Shown: positions 35,853-44,835, counted from the stretch's first letter. The stretch: 64,000 nt of DNA from an uncultured Dysgonomonas sp. (GCA_937995835.1 CALKIV010000084.1:1-64000); one strand, 5' to 3'. Made by a program: numbers and translations. Notes: a model not told the origin generated them from the sequence alone.

Positions 35853-37100
35853 TTAATTTTTTTTGCATCTCACGCTTAGCAAGCACTCAGGAGAGAGTAC
35901 ATATCTACCAACTCCAGAGTGAGCGTGACTAAACCTGCGTTCTATTCCTCTATACTTATTAAATGTACTATCGTAATAGTAGCTGCTGGTCCATAGGTAT
36001 GCAAATCTTGAATAGTAGTTCGTTGAGCTTTGTCCATAATAACCACTGGTATAGGCGTTGAATCCTCCTTCTCCGCAGACTTTGCTAGCTCCGTTATATT
36101 CGGGCATGAGATACGACTTCATGCTTTTGCCATGTCCTGCTGCGTTGTTCCTGTAGCTTGTTTCGTATCTGAAGTTGTCAGACCAAGGCGATGATATATA
36201 TTTGTTCTGAAAGGTATATGTTCCTGTCTTGTCGTTTGCAATTTCTCTTTCCAAGTCATTCCATTCTTTGTCGCTAGGTAAATGCCAACCTTTGGGGCAT
36301 ATACCCTGTGGCCCTACTTGTTCTATGTTTTCAGGATCGTTTGGCTCTTCCAGCAGTCCTTGTGGTCCTCCTTTAGATTCTCCAGTGGTTATTGGTTGCA
36401 AGGTGTGTTTTCCAATTGCTGCACGCCAAGTATATAGTAGTCCATATTGAGTGTTTTTGCTAAACCTTTCTAAGTCCTCTTCCGAAGTAGATTCTGGTGT
36501 GGCTCCGGGATAATAGTAAAATGGTTCTGTTTGGCTTTTGCCCTCGTTTTTACCCAATTTGACATCTTCTGTATTTTTATCAATATTGGTCACGTTGTCA
36601 GCATAGGTTGTAGCTCTTAGGTTAGTCAACATCCATTCGCCGGCATCTCCAAATTTTCGGTATGGATAGATAATTGACTCTATCGAGCCGTCAGCTTTTC
36701 TTCGCGTATCTGTGAAAAAGTTAACTCCATGAGTTTGTAAAGGTAGCCAAGTGTCGCCATCCCATGCATGCAAACCAGGACAATACGTTGTGTTTTCGTC
36801 AACGTTATATACTAAGAGTCCTATATGGTCTTCAGCATTTAGAGTTCCCGATTCGCTCAGAAGGCTCTCGGCTAAATCGTTGGTCAGTGATGGTACTAAC
36901 TTCACTCTAGGTAGTCCTAAGCCTTTGCTGGCATTAGCCCCCTCTAGGTTATTTTCTTTTAGTTGCAGAATAGTCCCTGCTTCTGGTGTTAGGGTGCTAC
37001 CTATCGTGACTTGACCGACGAGCGTACTTATAAAAATAAAAGGGTATGTTAGTATTAAGAATGTAGCCTTATTTATTATGAATCGTTTTCGGGTACGCAT
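35853..37100 (-). CDS. FISUMP-domain exported protein
   Basis: The 415-residue protein has an N-terminal export signal (about 10-30, ending VGQ) and a stretch common in Bacteroidota surface proteins (VTIGSTLTPEAGTILQL). The last ~150 residues form the Fibrobacter succinogenes major paralogous domain: GPQGICPKGWHLPSDKEWNDLE, then GGFNAYTSGYY, YLWTSSYY and LLSVRCKKN. Such domains are thought to act in cell-surface binding or adhesion. Its promoter shares a 14-base element with the ECF sigma promoter at 41.6 kb. Confidence 0.85.
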   Translation of the reverse strand: MRTRKRFIINKATFLILTYPFIFISTLVGQVTIGSTLTPEAGTILQLKENNLEGANASKGLGLPRVKLVPSLTNDLAESLLSESGTLNAEDHIGLLVYNVDENTTYCPGLHAWDGDTWLPLQTHGVNFFTDTRRKADGSIESIIYPYRKFGDAGEWMLTNLRATTYADNVTNIDKNTEDVKLGKNEGKSQTEPFYYYPGATPESTSEEDLERFSKNTQYGLLYTWRAAIGKHTLQPITTGESKGGPQGLLEEPNDPENIEQVGPQGICPKGWHLPSDKEWNDLEREIANDKTGTYTFQNKYISSPWSDNFRYETSYRNNAAGHGKSMKSYLMPEYNGASKVCGEGGFNAYTSGYYGQSSTNYYSRFAYLWTSSYYYDSTFNKYRGIERRFSHAHSGVGRYVLSPECLLSVRCKKN

Positions 37101-37492
37101 GATTTTTACATTGTTATTTTGTTTTTGATAATCTGTGTTTAATTTGAAGTCAAATATATAGTCTATTTAAATAACAACCAAGTGATGGTCTATGTTCGAA
37201 TAGTAATTTTGTGGTAAAATAAAAAGAGAAGTGTTAAGTGTCGGATAATAGGTTTTTGACGGAGATGGCTTCTATATATCATAATATTATATAGCAATGT
37301 GTATATATAAAAAAAATCTCTCACTCAATCCTGTTGGATCTTGCGAAAGATGCATCTTTTAAGGTTCAAATATTCGTTCCTCTTTTTTTCGAATATTCGA
37401 ATTCTAGTATGCTTATTTAAGCAATAAGTAGGAGGTGTGCAATTTTTGCTCGTTATGCACAAAGACTACACATTATCTAATCTCTTTTTTAC
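37101..37492. other. Intergenic region with FISUMP promoter and palindrome
   Basis: These 392 bases hold the leftward FISUMP promoter (37151-37181) and, at 37388-37401, the perfect 14-bp palindrome TTCGAATATTCGAA with a near copy about 30 bases to its left. I see no gene. Confidence 0.5.
37151..37181 (-). promoter_or_regulatory. Promoter of the FISUMP gene
   Basis: On the minus strand, TTG (37179-37181), 20 bases, then TATATTTG (37151-37158). The upstream part belongs to a 14-mer (37173-37186) found again before the sigma factor gene. Confidence 0.65.
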
Positions 37493-37819
37493 TCATTCCA
37501 TCTCGGAACTCAATTTCCAACGGTTGGTCATATTATCGAAAACGATAAAGTATTTTTTGACCGATGGCAGGCTGAGTGTCTCGTCGAAGGACAGTAGAAA
37601 ATTTCGAATATCTTGCACATGATTCACAAAGCTGTTCCAGTCGAATATTTTTTTTGTTTGGCTCTTTTTTTCTTCAGCTTCAGCTTTGTTGACATCCTGC
37701 ACTAGAGCTTCTATTTCATCATTCTTGTATCGAACCATAGCTTCCTCAAAATATGACTGGAAACTGTCGGCTAAAATATGATAGCTCATAAGATTATTTT
37801 TTATAAATTTATACTCCAT
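37493..37819 (-). CDS. Hypothetical protein
   Basis: This 108-residue, mostly helical and charged protein has no signal peptide or membrane segment and no family I recognise; residues 40-60 (Glu/Lys-rich) may form a coiled coil. It lies 29 bases downstream of a 34-residue membrane peptide on the same strand, so both are probably on one transcript. I assign no function. Confidence 0.55.
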   Translation of the reverse strand: MEYKFIKNNLMSYHILADSFQSYFEEAMVRYKNDEIEALVQDVNKAEAEEKKSQTKKIFDWNSFVNHVQDIRNFLLSFDETLSLPSVKKYFIVFDNMTNRWKLSSEME

Positions 37820-37848
37820 AGATTAAACGTTTTAAATTTTATTTAGTT

Positions 37849-37953
37849 TTAGTCTTCATCATCTTTTAAACCATAACTGGTGAACAAACAGTAACCTGCG
37901 AAAACGAGGTATGCTACTACAATTATTGCTGCGAAAAATAAATTAATCATCAT
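37849..37953 (-). CDS. 34-residue single-helix membrane peptide
   Basis: The frame opens with two ATG codons and encodes one hydrophobic helix (about residues 3-26, INLFFAAIIVVAYLVFAG and on) with an acidic tail, KDDED. A perfect -7 box (TACATTTG on the minus strand, 37979-37986) places the start of transcription about 18 bases before the ATG, which supports a real gene. Small proteins of this shape often stabilise larger membrane complexes, as CydX and KdpF do, but no such complex is encoded nearby. The soluble gene at 37493-37819 follows. Confidence 0.6.
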   Translation of the reverse strand: MMINLFFAAIIVVAYLVFAGYCLFTSYGLKDDED

Positions 37954-37978
37954 AATAGTATGTTTTAAAATTTATATT

Positions 37979-37986
37979 CAAATGTA
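37979..37986 (-). promoter_or_regulatory. -7 box of the small membrane peptide gene
   Basis: TACATTTG on the minus strand, a full match to TAnnTTTG; no clear -33 TTG at the usual distance. Confidence 0.55.
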
Positions 37987-38206
37987 CCTCCTCAAAATTA
38001 AAAAGTCGTTAAGGAAAAATTAAGGATGGGTGAAGATATAGTGCGTTAGGCTCAATCTGTTTTTCTAAAAGATTTCAGGAAAATAGGCTAACACCACATT
38101 TTAATAAAATTTATTTGATAAGCTTTGTTCATTTTGCTGTTTTGGCGAAAAAATATTTTACCTTGTGGGTTCAGATTTTATTTTTTCTAATATGTTTATA
38201 ACAACT

Positions 38207-38536
38207 ATGAAACGAATAACGCTAATAGCTTCAATTGTCATTCTTTTATCTGCATGCGCATCGCAATTTGGTGTCGCCAATCTGGGATCTAAAGTAAAAC
38301 AGTTGGAAATAGGAATGACCAAAAAGGAAGTTATTAAAGTTTTGGGAACATCGTATGATATTATTGGTGCTGGACGTACTCCTCAGGGAACAGAGGAGAC
38401 TATAAGGTATAGTGGATTAAATGCTTATGGCTATTATGTTTTCCATTTTCTAGATAATGAACTAATGGAATTTTATCATGAAGTGCCACCACAACCAATA
38501 GAACAAAATGTAAATATTAAACACGACCATGATTAA
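38207..38536 (+). CDS. BamE/SmpA-like lipoprotein
   Basis: The ATG at 38207 gives a clean lipoprotein signal with lipobox LSAC (Cys17). An earlier in-frame ATG at 38165 would put 14 extra residues before the signal, so I reject it. The mature ~90 residues carry the SmpA/OmlA-type motif LEIGMTKKEVIKVLGTSYD. Proteins of this type sit in the outer membrane, BamE being the model. Whether this one serves the BAM complex is unproven. It overlaps the next gene by 8 bases. Confidence 0.7.
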   Translation: MKRITLIASIVILLSACASQFGVANLGSKVKQLEIGMTKKEVIKVLGTSYDIIGAGRTPQGTEETIRYSGLNAYGYYVFHFLDNELMEFYHEVPPQPIEQNVNIKHDHD

Positions 38537-39143
38537 AAAAATTCTTTACACATTCTTTATCATTGCCTTCATTATTCTAGCTGTTTTGATAACTGGAGGT
38601 GTGTTGGCCTATAAAGCTTTGGGTGGGGCTGGAAAAAAATATTCGGTAACAGAGTTGAAGAAAAACTTTGAAAAAAAGAGCTCTCAAATTTATGAGCTAA
38701 TAGATTATTTTGAAACAATAGCTCCTCAAAACAGATTTGTTGAAATAGAATTTAAAAATAAAAATACGATCAATCGCTTTGGTGCGCAAGAATCAGATAC
38801 CACAAACAAAGCAATCTTTTTGGAGTGGGATCTTAAAATAAATAGTGCAAAAAGTGACAGTCTAATGGCTTCGGTAGGCTGGAATAGAGAAACTCTCAAA
38901 CAGCTGAAAACGAAACTAGATGCAGCACATTGTATTGGTATAGAGTCGGGCGAACCCATCAATATCAAGTTTCAGCGTAGTGGATTGGGGATGTATAGTT
39001 TCAATGTGTTCCGATTGGCTCTTTCAGAGGATGAAAGAGAGCATTATAACGACAGTTGCCGATATATTTTGGTCAACGATAAGTTGGCGCTAGAATATGG
39101 TGGAGGAGCTGTTGGTCCTCAATGTTTTCCTAATTTGAAGTAG
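38529..39143 (+). CDS. Hypothetical membrane-anchored protein
   Basis: The 204-residue protein has one N-terminal transmembrane helix (about 6-30) and a soluble, mostly extracytoplasmic domain that I do not recognise. It contains a Cys near 133 and one near 175 that might pair. Its start overlaps the BamE-like lipoprotein gene by 8 bases, so the two are coupled and probably act at the envelope together. Confidence 0.6.
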   Translation: MIKKILYTFFIIAFIILAVLITGGVLAYKALGGAGKKYSVTELKKNFEKKSSQIYELIDYFETIAPQNRFVEIEFKNKNTINRFGAQESDTTNKAIFLEWDLKINSAKSDSLMASVGWNRETLKQLKTKLDAAHCIGIESGEPINIKFQRSGLGMYSFNVFRLALSEDEREHYNDSCRYILVNDKLALEYGGGAVGPQCFPNLK

Positions 39144-39232
39144 ATAGATTCTCTAAACGTATATTTCAAAGAATTTAGACGATAAAAGAATCTATCGTCT
39201 CGCTTCTGTTTCTCCAATCGCCAAATTTAGCA

Positions 39233-39240
39233 TATATTTG
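39233..39240 (+). promoter_or_regulatory. -7 box of kdsB
   Basis: TATATTTG, full consensus, 23 bases before the kdsB ATG. Confidence 0.6.
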
Positions 39241-39263
39241 TTATCCATATTTTATAATAAAAA

Positions 39264-40088
39264 ATGAAAACAGATATATACATAGTGATACCGGCACGAT
39301 ATGCCTCGTCACGTTTGCCCGGTAAACCTCTGATCAAGATTGCCGGCACCGAAATGATCAAACGTGTGGCTGATATTGCCGACTATGTTTGCCGACAAAA
39401 CTTAGGGTGTCAATATGTGATAGCGACGGACGATCAGCGTATTGAGGACTTTTGTAAAACTCATGCACTGAAGGTCGTGATGACAGATCCTGAGTGTAAG
39501 AACGGTACGGAGCGCTGTTGGGATGCTATACAACGCTTAGGCGAAACCCCAAAATTGATTATTAATCTGCAAGGAGACAATCCTCTTTGCCCTCCTTGGA
39601 TCATTCAGAGCATCATCGACGAGTGGCAAAGCTATGGCGCAGATGTCTACACTCCATGCGTGCATTTAGATTGGGCAGAATATGACCAGTTGAAAAAGAG
39701 TAAGGAGATCACTCCTTATTCGGGTACAACGGTGCTTGTTGACAAGGATAAGTATGCCTTGGCATTTTCCAAAACCATAATACCCACCATTCGTAAAGAA
39801 GAAGAGGCAAAGAAGAAAATGGATAAAAGCCCTGTGCGTCGCCACATTGGACTTTACGCCTACACTTATCAGACGTTGAAGGATTATTTTACAAGTGAAG
39901 AATCTGACTATGAGCAAAACTTTATAGAAGGCTTGGAGCAAATGAGATTCTTATACAATGGCTTGAAGATTAAAATGGTTGAGGTAGATTATCAGGGAAG
40001 AGAAACAACTGCAGGCGTAGACTCTCCCGAAGACCTGGAGCGTGTAGAAGCTATATTGAAAACATACGGAGAATTTAATCTGAAATAG
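39264..40088 (+). CDS. kdsB: CMP-KDO synthetase (3-deoxy-manno-octulosonate cytidylyltransferase)
   Basis: KdsB activates KDO as CMP-KDO for the lipopolysaccharide core. The N-terminal nucleotide motif IPARYASSRLPGKPLIKIAG, ATDD near 50, NLQGDNPLCPP (metal/CTP site) and RRHIGLYAYTY are present. At 274 residues it is slightly longer than the ~250 typical, with an insert around the KEEEAKKKMDKSP segment. A phosphatase gene follows after 3 bases. Confidence 0.92.
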   Translation: MKTDIYIVIPARYASSRLPGKPLIKIAGTEMIKRVADIADYVCRQNLGCQYVIATDDQRIEDFCKTHALKVVMTDPECKNGTERCWDAIQRLGETPKLIINLQGDNPLCPPWIIQSIIDEWQSYGADVYTPCVHLDWAEYDQLKKSKEITPYSGTTVLVDKDKYALAFSKTIIPTIRKEEEAKKKMDKSPVRRHIGLYAYTYQTLKDYFTSEESDYEQNFIEGLEQMRFLYNGLKIKMVEVDYQGRETTAGVDSPEDLERVEAILKTYGEFNLK

Positions 40089-40091
40089 GCG

Positions 40092-40775
40092 ATGACTAAA
40101 AGACTGATAATTGCACGTCATGGCAACACTTTCTTGCCTGAGCAAACACCTACCCGTGTGGGACGAAATACTGATCTGCCTCTGGTGGAAGAGCAAAGAG
40201 GAAGAGCCATAGGTAAATATTTATTGTCTAGGGGGATAGCCTTGGATAAGGCATATGCTGCGCCTCTAAAGCGTACGATGGGCACAGCTCAATTGGCATT
40301 GGAAGAGTTGGACAGCGATCTGAATATTATTCCCATAGATGCCTTTGTGGAGGTAGATTATGGTCCAGACGAAAACAAGACCGAGAATGAAGTAATGATG
40401 CGTCTAGGTCGAGAATACGTAAAAAGTGATCAATTGACCATCGGCTCTGAAGATGAATATCTGAAATATGGAAAAAGCATTCTTCAGCAGTGGGATGCCG
40501 AAGCCATTGTGCCTCAAGGCTGGCAAGTGGATACGCAACAAATAATAGAAGCTTGGCATAGTTTTGCCGCCGAGATAGGGGAAGGGGAAACCGTTCTCTT
40601 GTGTTCCTCCAATGGCATCATCCGTTTTGCCCCTCATATTTTGGCTCAGCCTTATGACGAATTTTGTCAGCAACATGAAATAAAAGTGGCGACGGGGAGT
40701 GTTTCCATCTTTGAAGAGCAAAATGGCAAGTGGATGTGCTCCGAATGGAATAGTAAACCTTACAAGGATTTTTGA
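40092..40775 (+). CDS. Histidine phosphatase-family protein
   Basis: This 227-residue protein of the phosphoglycerate mutase-like superfamily begins with the phospho-acceptor motif IIARHGNT. It has PLKRTMGTA, VEVDYGPDEN, and CSSNGIIRF in place of the common GHGG second His motif. Lying 3 bases after kdsB, it may hydrolyse a sugar phosphate in LPS precursor synthesis, for example a KDO- or heptose-phosphate step, but the substrate is not evident. It is cytosolic. Confidence 0.8.
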   Translation: MTKRLIIARHGNTFLPEQTPTRVGRNTDLPLVEEQRGRAIGKYLLSRGIALDKAYAAPLKRTMGTAQLALEELDSDLNIIPIDAFVEVDYGPDENKTENEVMMRLGREYVKSDQLTIGSEDEYLKYGKSILQQWDAEAIVPQGWQVDTQQIIEAWHSFAAEIGEGETVLLCSSNGIIRFAPHILAQPYDEFCQQHEIKVATGSVSIFEEQNGKWMCSEWNSKPYKDF

Positions 40776-40863
40776 AATAGAATATTTATTATCCTCCTTG
40801 GTTTGTTTAACTAAGTTCGTAGAATGAAGCTCTGGTTTTAAATCAGAGAAAAGTATATAAAAT

Positions 40864-40898
40864 AACAAAGCAACAAACCTTGTGTTTGTTGCTTTGTT
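40864..40898. terminator. Terminator between convergent phosphatase and sigma genes
   Basis: A perfect 15-bp stem (40864-40878 with 40884-40898) with a 5-base loop and T-rich flanks on both strands. Confidence 0.8.
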
Positions 40899-40926
40899 GT
40901 TATTCGTTTAACGTTATTAGAAAAAA

Positions 40927-41508
40927 TTACTTTCTGTCGATAAACTTGTAGTCTTTTAGTGATTCTTGTAATCTTTTGCGTGCAAAAAAGATTCTACTCT
41001 TCACCGTCCCAATTGGCAGACCTAGTTGTTCAGCAATTTCCTCATATTTAAAGCCTTGTACATGCATTTGAAAAGGCTCCTTATACTCTGGTGCAAAGCT
41101 GTTCAGCGTTCTTGTTATCTCTGCCACTGTATATGCTCCTTCAGGCGAGTCGAAGCCCGAATTTTGAGGCATATTCAAGTGGTACAAATTGTCAGTTTGA
41201 TCTATAATTGTCTGACTGCGTACCATTCTGCGATAATTGTTTACAAATATATTGTGCATTATAGTAAATACCCAGCCTTTGAAATTTACATTTTCGTAAT
41301 ATTTCTCTTTATTGTCTAATACCTTTAATGTCGTTTCTTGAGTCAAATCCCTAGCATCTTCTCTGTTTGTTGTCAGTGTTAATGCAAAGCTCATCATATT
41401 ATTTTGTAGATCTAGTAGATTATTCTCGAAATCTCGCTGTTTAGTGTGTGCTGTTTGTTCTAGACTCTTTTTTCCTGTTGTTATATAAGTATGTTGCATA
41501 GTCTTCAT
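40927..41508 (-). CDS. ECF-type RNA polymerase sigma factor
   Basis: The 193-residue protein has the two conserved sigma regions of the ECF group: sigma2 (about 40-105, with NREDARDLTQETTLKVL and NFKGWVFTIMHNIFVNNYRR) and sigma4 (about 130-185, with EIAEQLGLPIGTVKSRIFFARKRLQ). No anti-sigma gene is adjacent, unlike the SusCD-linked sigma/anti-sigma pairs. The first ATGs are close together, so the start could be a few codons in. Its promoter shares a 14-mer with the FISUMP promoter, so self-activation is possible. Confidence 0.92.
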   Translation of the reverse strand: MKTMQHTYITTGKKSLEQTAHTKQRDFENNLLDLQNNMMSFALTLTTNREDARDLTQETTLKVLDNKEKYYENVNFKGWVFTIMHNIFVNNYRRMVRSQTIIDQTDNLYHLNMPQNSGFDSPEGAYTVAEITRTLNSFAPEYKEPFQMHVQGFKYEEIAEQLGLPIGTVKSRIFFARKRLQESLKDYKFIDRK

Positions 41509-41828
41509 TTATTAAGTGTGATTTTTATAAATGATATTTATTGAACACGCAATTACAAAGGTAGTAATATTTATGAAACAACCAAGTGATTAGTGTTCTT
41601 TTTACTCTTTTTCTTATCTTATTTTGTTCGTTGTTTTGTGCTGATTATTAGGCTTAAATGAGATATAAAGGATGCTTTACGGGTGATAGATGTGGTCGAT
41701 ATCGTTCAGGTGTTATAGATTTCTTCAAAGTGTATTTGTCCTTTGTAGAGACATTTTGTCAGGGGCTTCACTTTGGCATTCATTTTGTAAAAGAAGTAGT
41801 TAGATATAAAATTAAATGATATAATAAG
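41509..41828. other. Divergent intergenic region, sigma factor / htpG
   Basis: The 320 bases contain the leftward sigma promoter (41556-41585). I find no consensus -7 box for htpG, which may use another sigma factor, and no small gene. Confidence 0.45.
41556..41585 (-). promoter_or_regulatory. Promoter of the ECF sigma gene
   Basis: On the minus strand TTG (41583-41585), 19 bases, then TACCTTTG (41556-41563). It overlaps the 14-mer at 41577-41590 shared with the FISUMP promoter. Confidence 0.7.
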
Positions 41829-43721
41829 ATGAATCAAACAGGAAAGATTGGAGTAACAACGGAGAATATTTTCCCTATTATTAAGAAATTTTTGTATAGT
41901 GATCATGAAATTTTCCTACGTGAAATTGTTTCTAATGCAGTGGATGCTACCCAAAAATTAAAAACCTATTCTTCTCTCGGAGAATTTAAAGGAGAGCTTG
42001 GCGATTTGAAAGTTAGTGTCAGTGTAGACAAAGAAAAAGGAACATTGACTATTTCGGACCAAGGGATTGGAATGACCAATGAGGAAATCGACAAATATAT
42101 CAATCAGATTGCCTTTTCGTCAGCCAACGAGTTTTTGGATAAGTACAAACAAGATGCCAATGCCATCATCGGTCACTTTGGACTTGGGTTCTATTCTTCT
42201 TTTATGGTATCGTCGAAGGTTGAGGTAATCACCAAATCGTTTCGTGAAGGTGCAGAAGCCGTAAAATGGAGTTGCGATGGTTCGCCAGAATATACCATCG
42301 AGAAGGTAGAAAAAGCAAATCGTGGAACGGATATCGTTCTATGTATAGATGAAGAAAACAAGCAATTTCTTGAAGAAGGTGAGATTTCTAAATTGCTAAA
42401 CAAATATTGTCGTTTCTTGCCTGTGCCGGTTGTTTTTGGTAAAAAAACAGAATGGAAAGATGGCAAATCGGTGGAAACTGATGAGGACAACCAAATCAAC
42501 GACACTGCACCACTATGGACCAAAAAACCAGTGGATCTGAAAGATGAAGACTACTTGAAGTTCTATAAAGATCTGTATCCGATGTCTGACGATCCTATGT
42601 TTTGGATACACTTGAATGTGGATTATCCATTCAAGTTGACAGGGATTTTGTACTTCCCTAAGGTGAAGGCAAACATGGATTTGCAAAGAAATAAGATTCA
42701 ACTATATTCTAATCAGGTTTTCGTTACCGATTCTGTGGAAGGTATCGTTCCCGAATTTTTGACCCTCTTGCACGGAGTGATCGATTCGCCGGATATTCCA
42801 TTAAACGTTTCTCGCTCCTATTTGCAAAGCGATCAGAATGTGAAGAAAATATCAAATCACATCACCAGAAAAGTGTCTGACCGTTTGGAAGAAATCTTCA
42901 AGAATGACAGAAAGCAATTTGAAGAAAAATGGGATAGCCTGAAACTGTTTGTTGAATATGGTATGTTGTCAGAACCGAAATTCTACGAGCGTGCTGAAAA
43001 ATATTTCTTGCTAAAAAATACAGATGGCAAACTTTTCACCATGGAAGAGTATAAAGCCTTGATAGAAGCCAGTCAAACTGACAAGGATGGTCGCTTGGTG
43101 TATCTGTATGCCAGCAATAAAGACGAGCAATATGCATACATTAGCCGTGCGCAAGACAAAGGATACGATGTTATTCTCTTCGATGGTCAGTTGGATGTGC
43201 ATATGTCTAGCATGTTGGAGCAAAAATTGGAGAAGAGTGGTTTTGTTCGTGTAGACTCTGATACAGTTGAAAATCTGATCAAGAAAGAAGACTTGAAAGA
43301 AGTGGAGCTCACCGATAAGCAAAAAGAAGAGCTAGAAGGTGCTTTCTTAACCCAATTGCCTGCGATCGACAAAACAGAATTTACCCTAGAATACAAAAAC
43401 TTGGGCGAAGCTGGCGAACCTCTTCAAATCACGCAAAATGAGTTTATGCGTAGAATGAAAGAGATGTCGCAAATGCAAGCCGGCATGGCATTCTATGGCG
43501 AAATGTCAGACAACTACAACTTGGTGCTGAATACCGAAAATCCTTTGATCAAGGGCATCATGAAGGATTTGGAAGGAAAAGAAAAAGCTGATGCTGAAAA
43601 ATATGCATCAGAAAGTGCTACGATTCGCCAATTGGTCGATCTTGCATTACTTTCCAATGGTATGCTGAAAGGTGAGGCATTGAGCAAGTTTATTAAGCGA
43701 AATATTGCAGAATTGAAATAA
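41829..43721 (+). CDS. htpG: Molecular chaperone HtpG (Hsp90)
   Basis: HtpG is the bacterial Hsp90, a cytosolic ATP-driven dimeric chaperone. The 630 residues show the GHKL ATPase N-domain (LREIVSNAVDATQKL, DQGIGMTNEEI, GHFGLGFYSSF), the middle domain (WIHLNVDYPFKLTGILYFPK, NVSRSYLQSDQNVKKIS) and a C-terminal dimerisation domain. The length is normal. It is a single-gene unit ended by a strong terminator. Confidence 0.96.
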   Translation: MNQTGKIGVTTENIFPIIKKFLYSDHEIFLREIVSNAVDATQKLKTYSSLGEFKGELGDLKVSVSVDKEKGTLTISDQGIGMTNEEIDKYINQIAFSSANEFLDKYKQDANAIIGHFGLGFYSSFMVSSKVEVITKSFREGAEAVKWSCDGSPEYTIEKVEKANRGTDIVLCIDEENKQFLEEGEISKLLNKYCRFLPVPVVFGKKTEWKDGKSVETDEDNQINDTAPLWTKKPVDLKDEDYLKFYKDLYPMSDDPMFWIHLNVDYPFKLTGILYFPKVKANMDLQRNKIQLYSNQVFVTDSVEGIVPEFLTLLHGVIDSPDIPLNVSRSYLQSDQNVKKISNHITRKVSDRLEEIFKNDRKQFEEKWDSLKLFVEYGMLSEPKFYERAEKYFLLKNTDGKLFTMEEYKALIEASQTDKDGRLVYLYASNKDEQYAYISRAQDKGYDVILFDGQLDVHMSSMLEQKLEKSGFVRVDSDTVENLIKKEDLKEVELTDKQKEELEGAFLTQLPAIDKTEFTLEYKNLGEAGEPLQITQNEFMRRMKEMSQMQAGMAFYGEMSDNYNLVLNTENPLIKGIMKDLEGKEKADAEKYASESATIRQLVDLALLSNGMLKGEALSKFIKRNIAELK

Positions 43722-43740
43722 GACGAATCATATGTGAAGG

Positions 43741-43777
43741 AAATCCCGATTGGCAAATGGCTATTCGGGATTTTTTT
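43741..43777 (+). terminator. htpG terminator
   Basis: AAATCCCGA (43741-43749) pairs with TCGGGATTT (43765-43773), followed by further T. Confidence 0.85.
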
Positions 43778-44031
43778 ATTGCTGAAAATGATAGAGTAGA
43801 GTGTTTGTCAAATTTTTTGATGAAGATTTTCATGTATATTTAAGATATATTTATTAGCATTGTTTTAAAATTCAGAGAACTTTAAATGCTATCTAAGTTC
43901 GTATAACTATTTCATTGACTACACTTCGTTTCGTTGAGCGTTGTTTGTTCATCCAAGTTTAACTATCAATGTTAGTTATAGCTTTAAAGCATGATGTTAA
44001 ATATTTTCGTTTACTTATTAGAAATAAATTT

Positions 44032-44835
44032 ATGAGAAAGATAGTTGTTATATTGACTATCGTGGCAATGGTTTGTAGTTGTGGTGACATCTTTGAGTAT
44101 CATCCTTTTGATGGACGGATAGATGGTGAGAAAAACATTAACAAAAAACATATTGCCTCAATAGAGGAAGCTTGCAAAGATAAGCCGGTAATCAAATTTG
44201 TAATGCTTTCTGATACGCATCGCCATTATGATGAAACACAGGCTTTTGTTAATGAAATAAACAAGCGCACAGACATAGACTTTGTAATCCATGGAGGAGC
44301 TATAACTGATCTAGGGGCTACTAAAGAGTATGTTTGGATGCGAGATATTATGAGCAAGCTGAAAGTGCCATATGTGGCGCTGATAGGTAATCATGATTGC
44401 TTGGCTAATGGAGAGGATGTGTTTAAAACCGTTTATGGAGATACAAATTTTTCATTTATGGCTGGCAGTATCAAGTTTGTCTGTTTGAATACGAATGCCC
44501 AGATGTATGACTATTCAGAAAATGTACCAGACTTTGGTTTTATGGAAGATGAGTTTAAGAAAACGCCTGTAGAGGACGAGAAAACAATCTTTGTGATGCA
44601 TGCAGCTCCTTTTTCAGGGCAGTTCAATAATAATGTGAGTCGTGTGTTTCATCGGTTTATAAAAGAATTTCCTCAATTGCAATTTTGCCTTAATGGGCAT
44701 GATCATGAGACAACAACTGCTGATTTGTTTGAAGATGGAGTAATTTATTATGGTTGTCCTGATATTTCACAAAAAACATATTTAGAATTTACGGTATCAA
44801 AAGAGGGCTATAAGTATGAAGCAGTGGTGTATTAA
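44032..44835 (+). CDS. Metallophosphoesterase-like lipoprotein lacking a metal ligand
   Basis: Starting at the ATG at 44032 the protein has a lipoprotein signal (lipobox VCSC, Cys17) and a calcineurin-like fold of 267 residues. Motif I is LSDTHRH (D61, H63), motif III is GNHD, and the last is NGHDHE. Motif II, normally GGD, reads HGGAITD: position 90 is Ala instead of the metal-bridging Asp, a GAT-to-GCT change. This should impair metal binding. The coding frame is intact. The next gene, an outer-membrane barrel, overlaps it by 20 bases, so the pair probably works at the envelope. Confidence 0.82.
   Translation: MRKIVVILTIVAMVCSCGDIFEYHPFDGRIDGEKNINKKHIASIEEACKDKPVIKFVMLSDTHRHYDETQAFVNEINKRTDIDFVIHGGAITDLGATKEYVWMRDIMSKLKVPYVALIGNHDCLANGEDVFKTVYGDTNFSFMAGSIKFVCLNTNAQMYDYSENVPDFGFMEDEFKKTPVEDEKTIFVMHAAPFSGQFNNNVSRVFHRFIKEFPQLQFCLNGHDHETTTADLFEDGVIYYGCPDISQKTYLEFTVSKEGYKYEAVVY

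Noticed and set aside
38165..38206. Earlier ATG for the BamE-like lipoprotein
   Set aside because: It would put 14 residues before a complete lipoprotein signal; the ATG at 38207 fits better.
43969..44031. Earlier ATG for the metallophosphatase
   Set aside because: It adds 21 residues before a good lipoprotein signal peptide.
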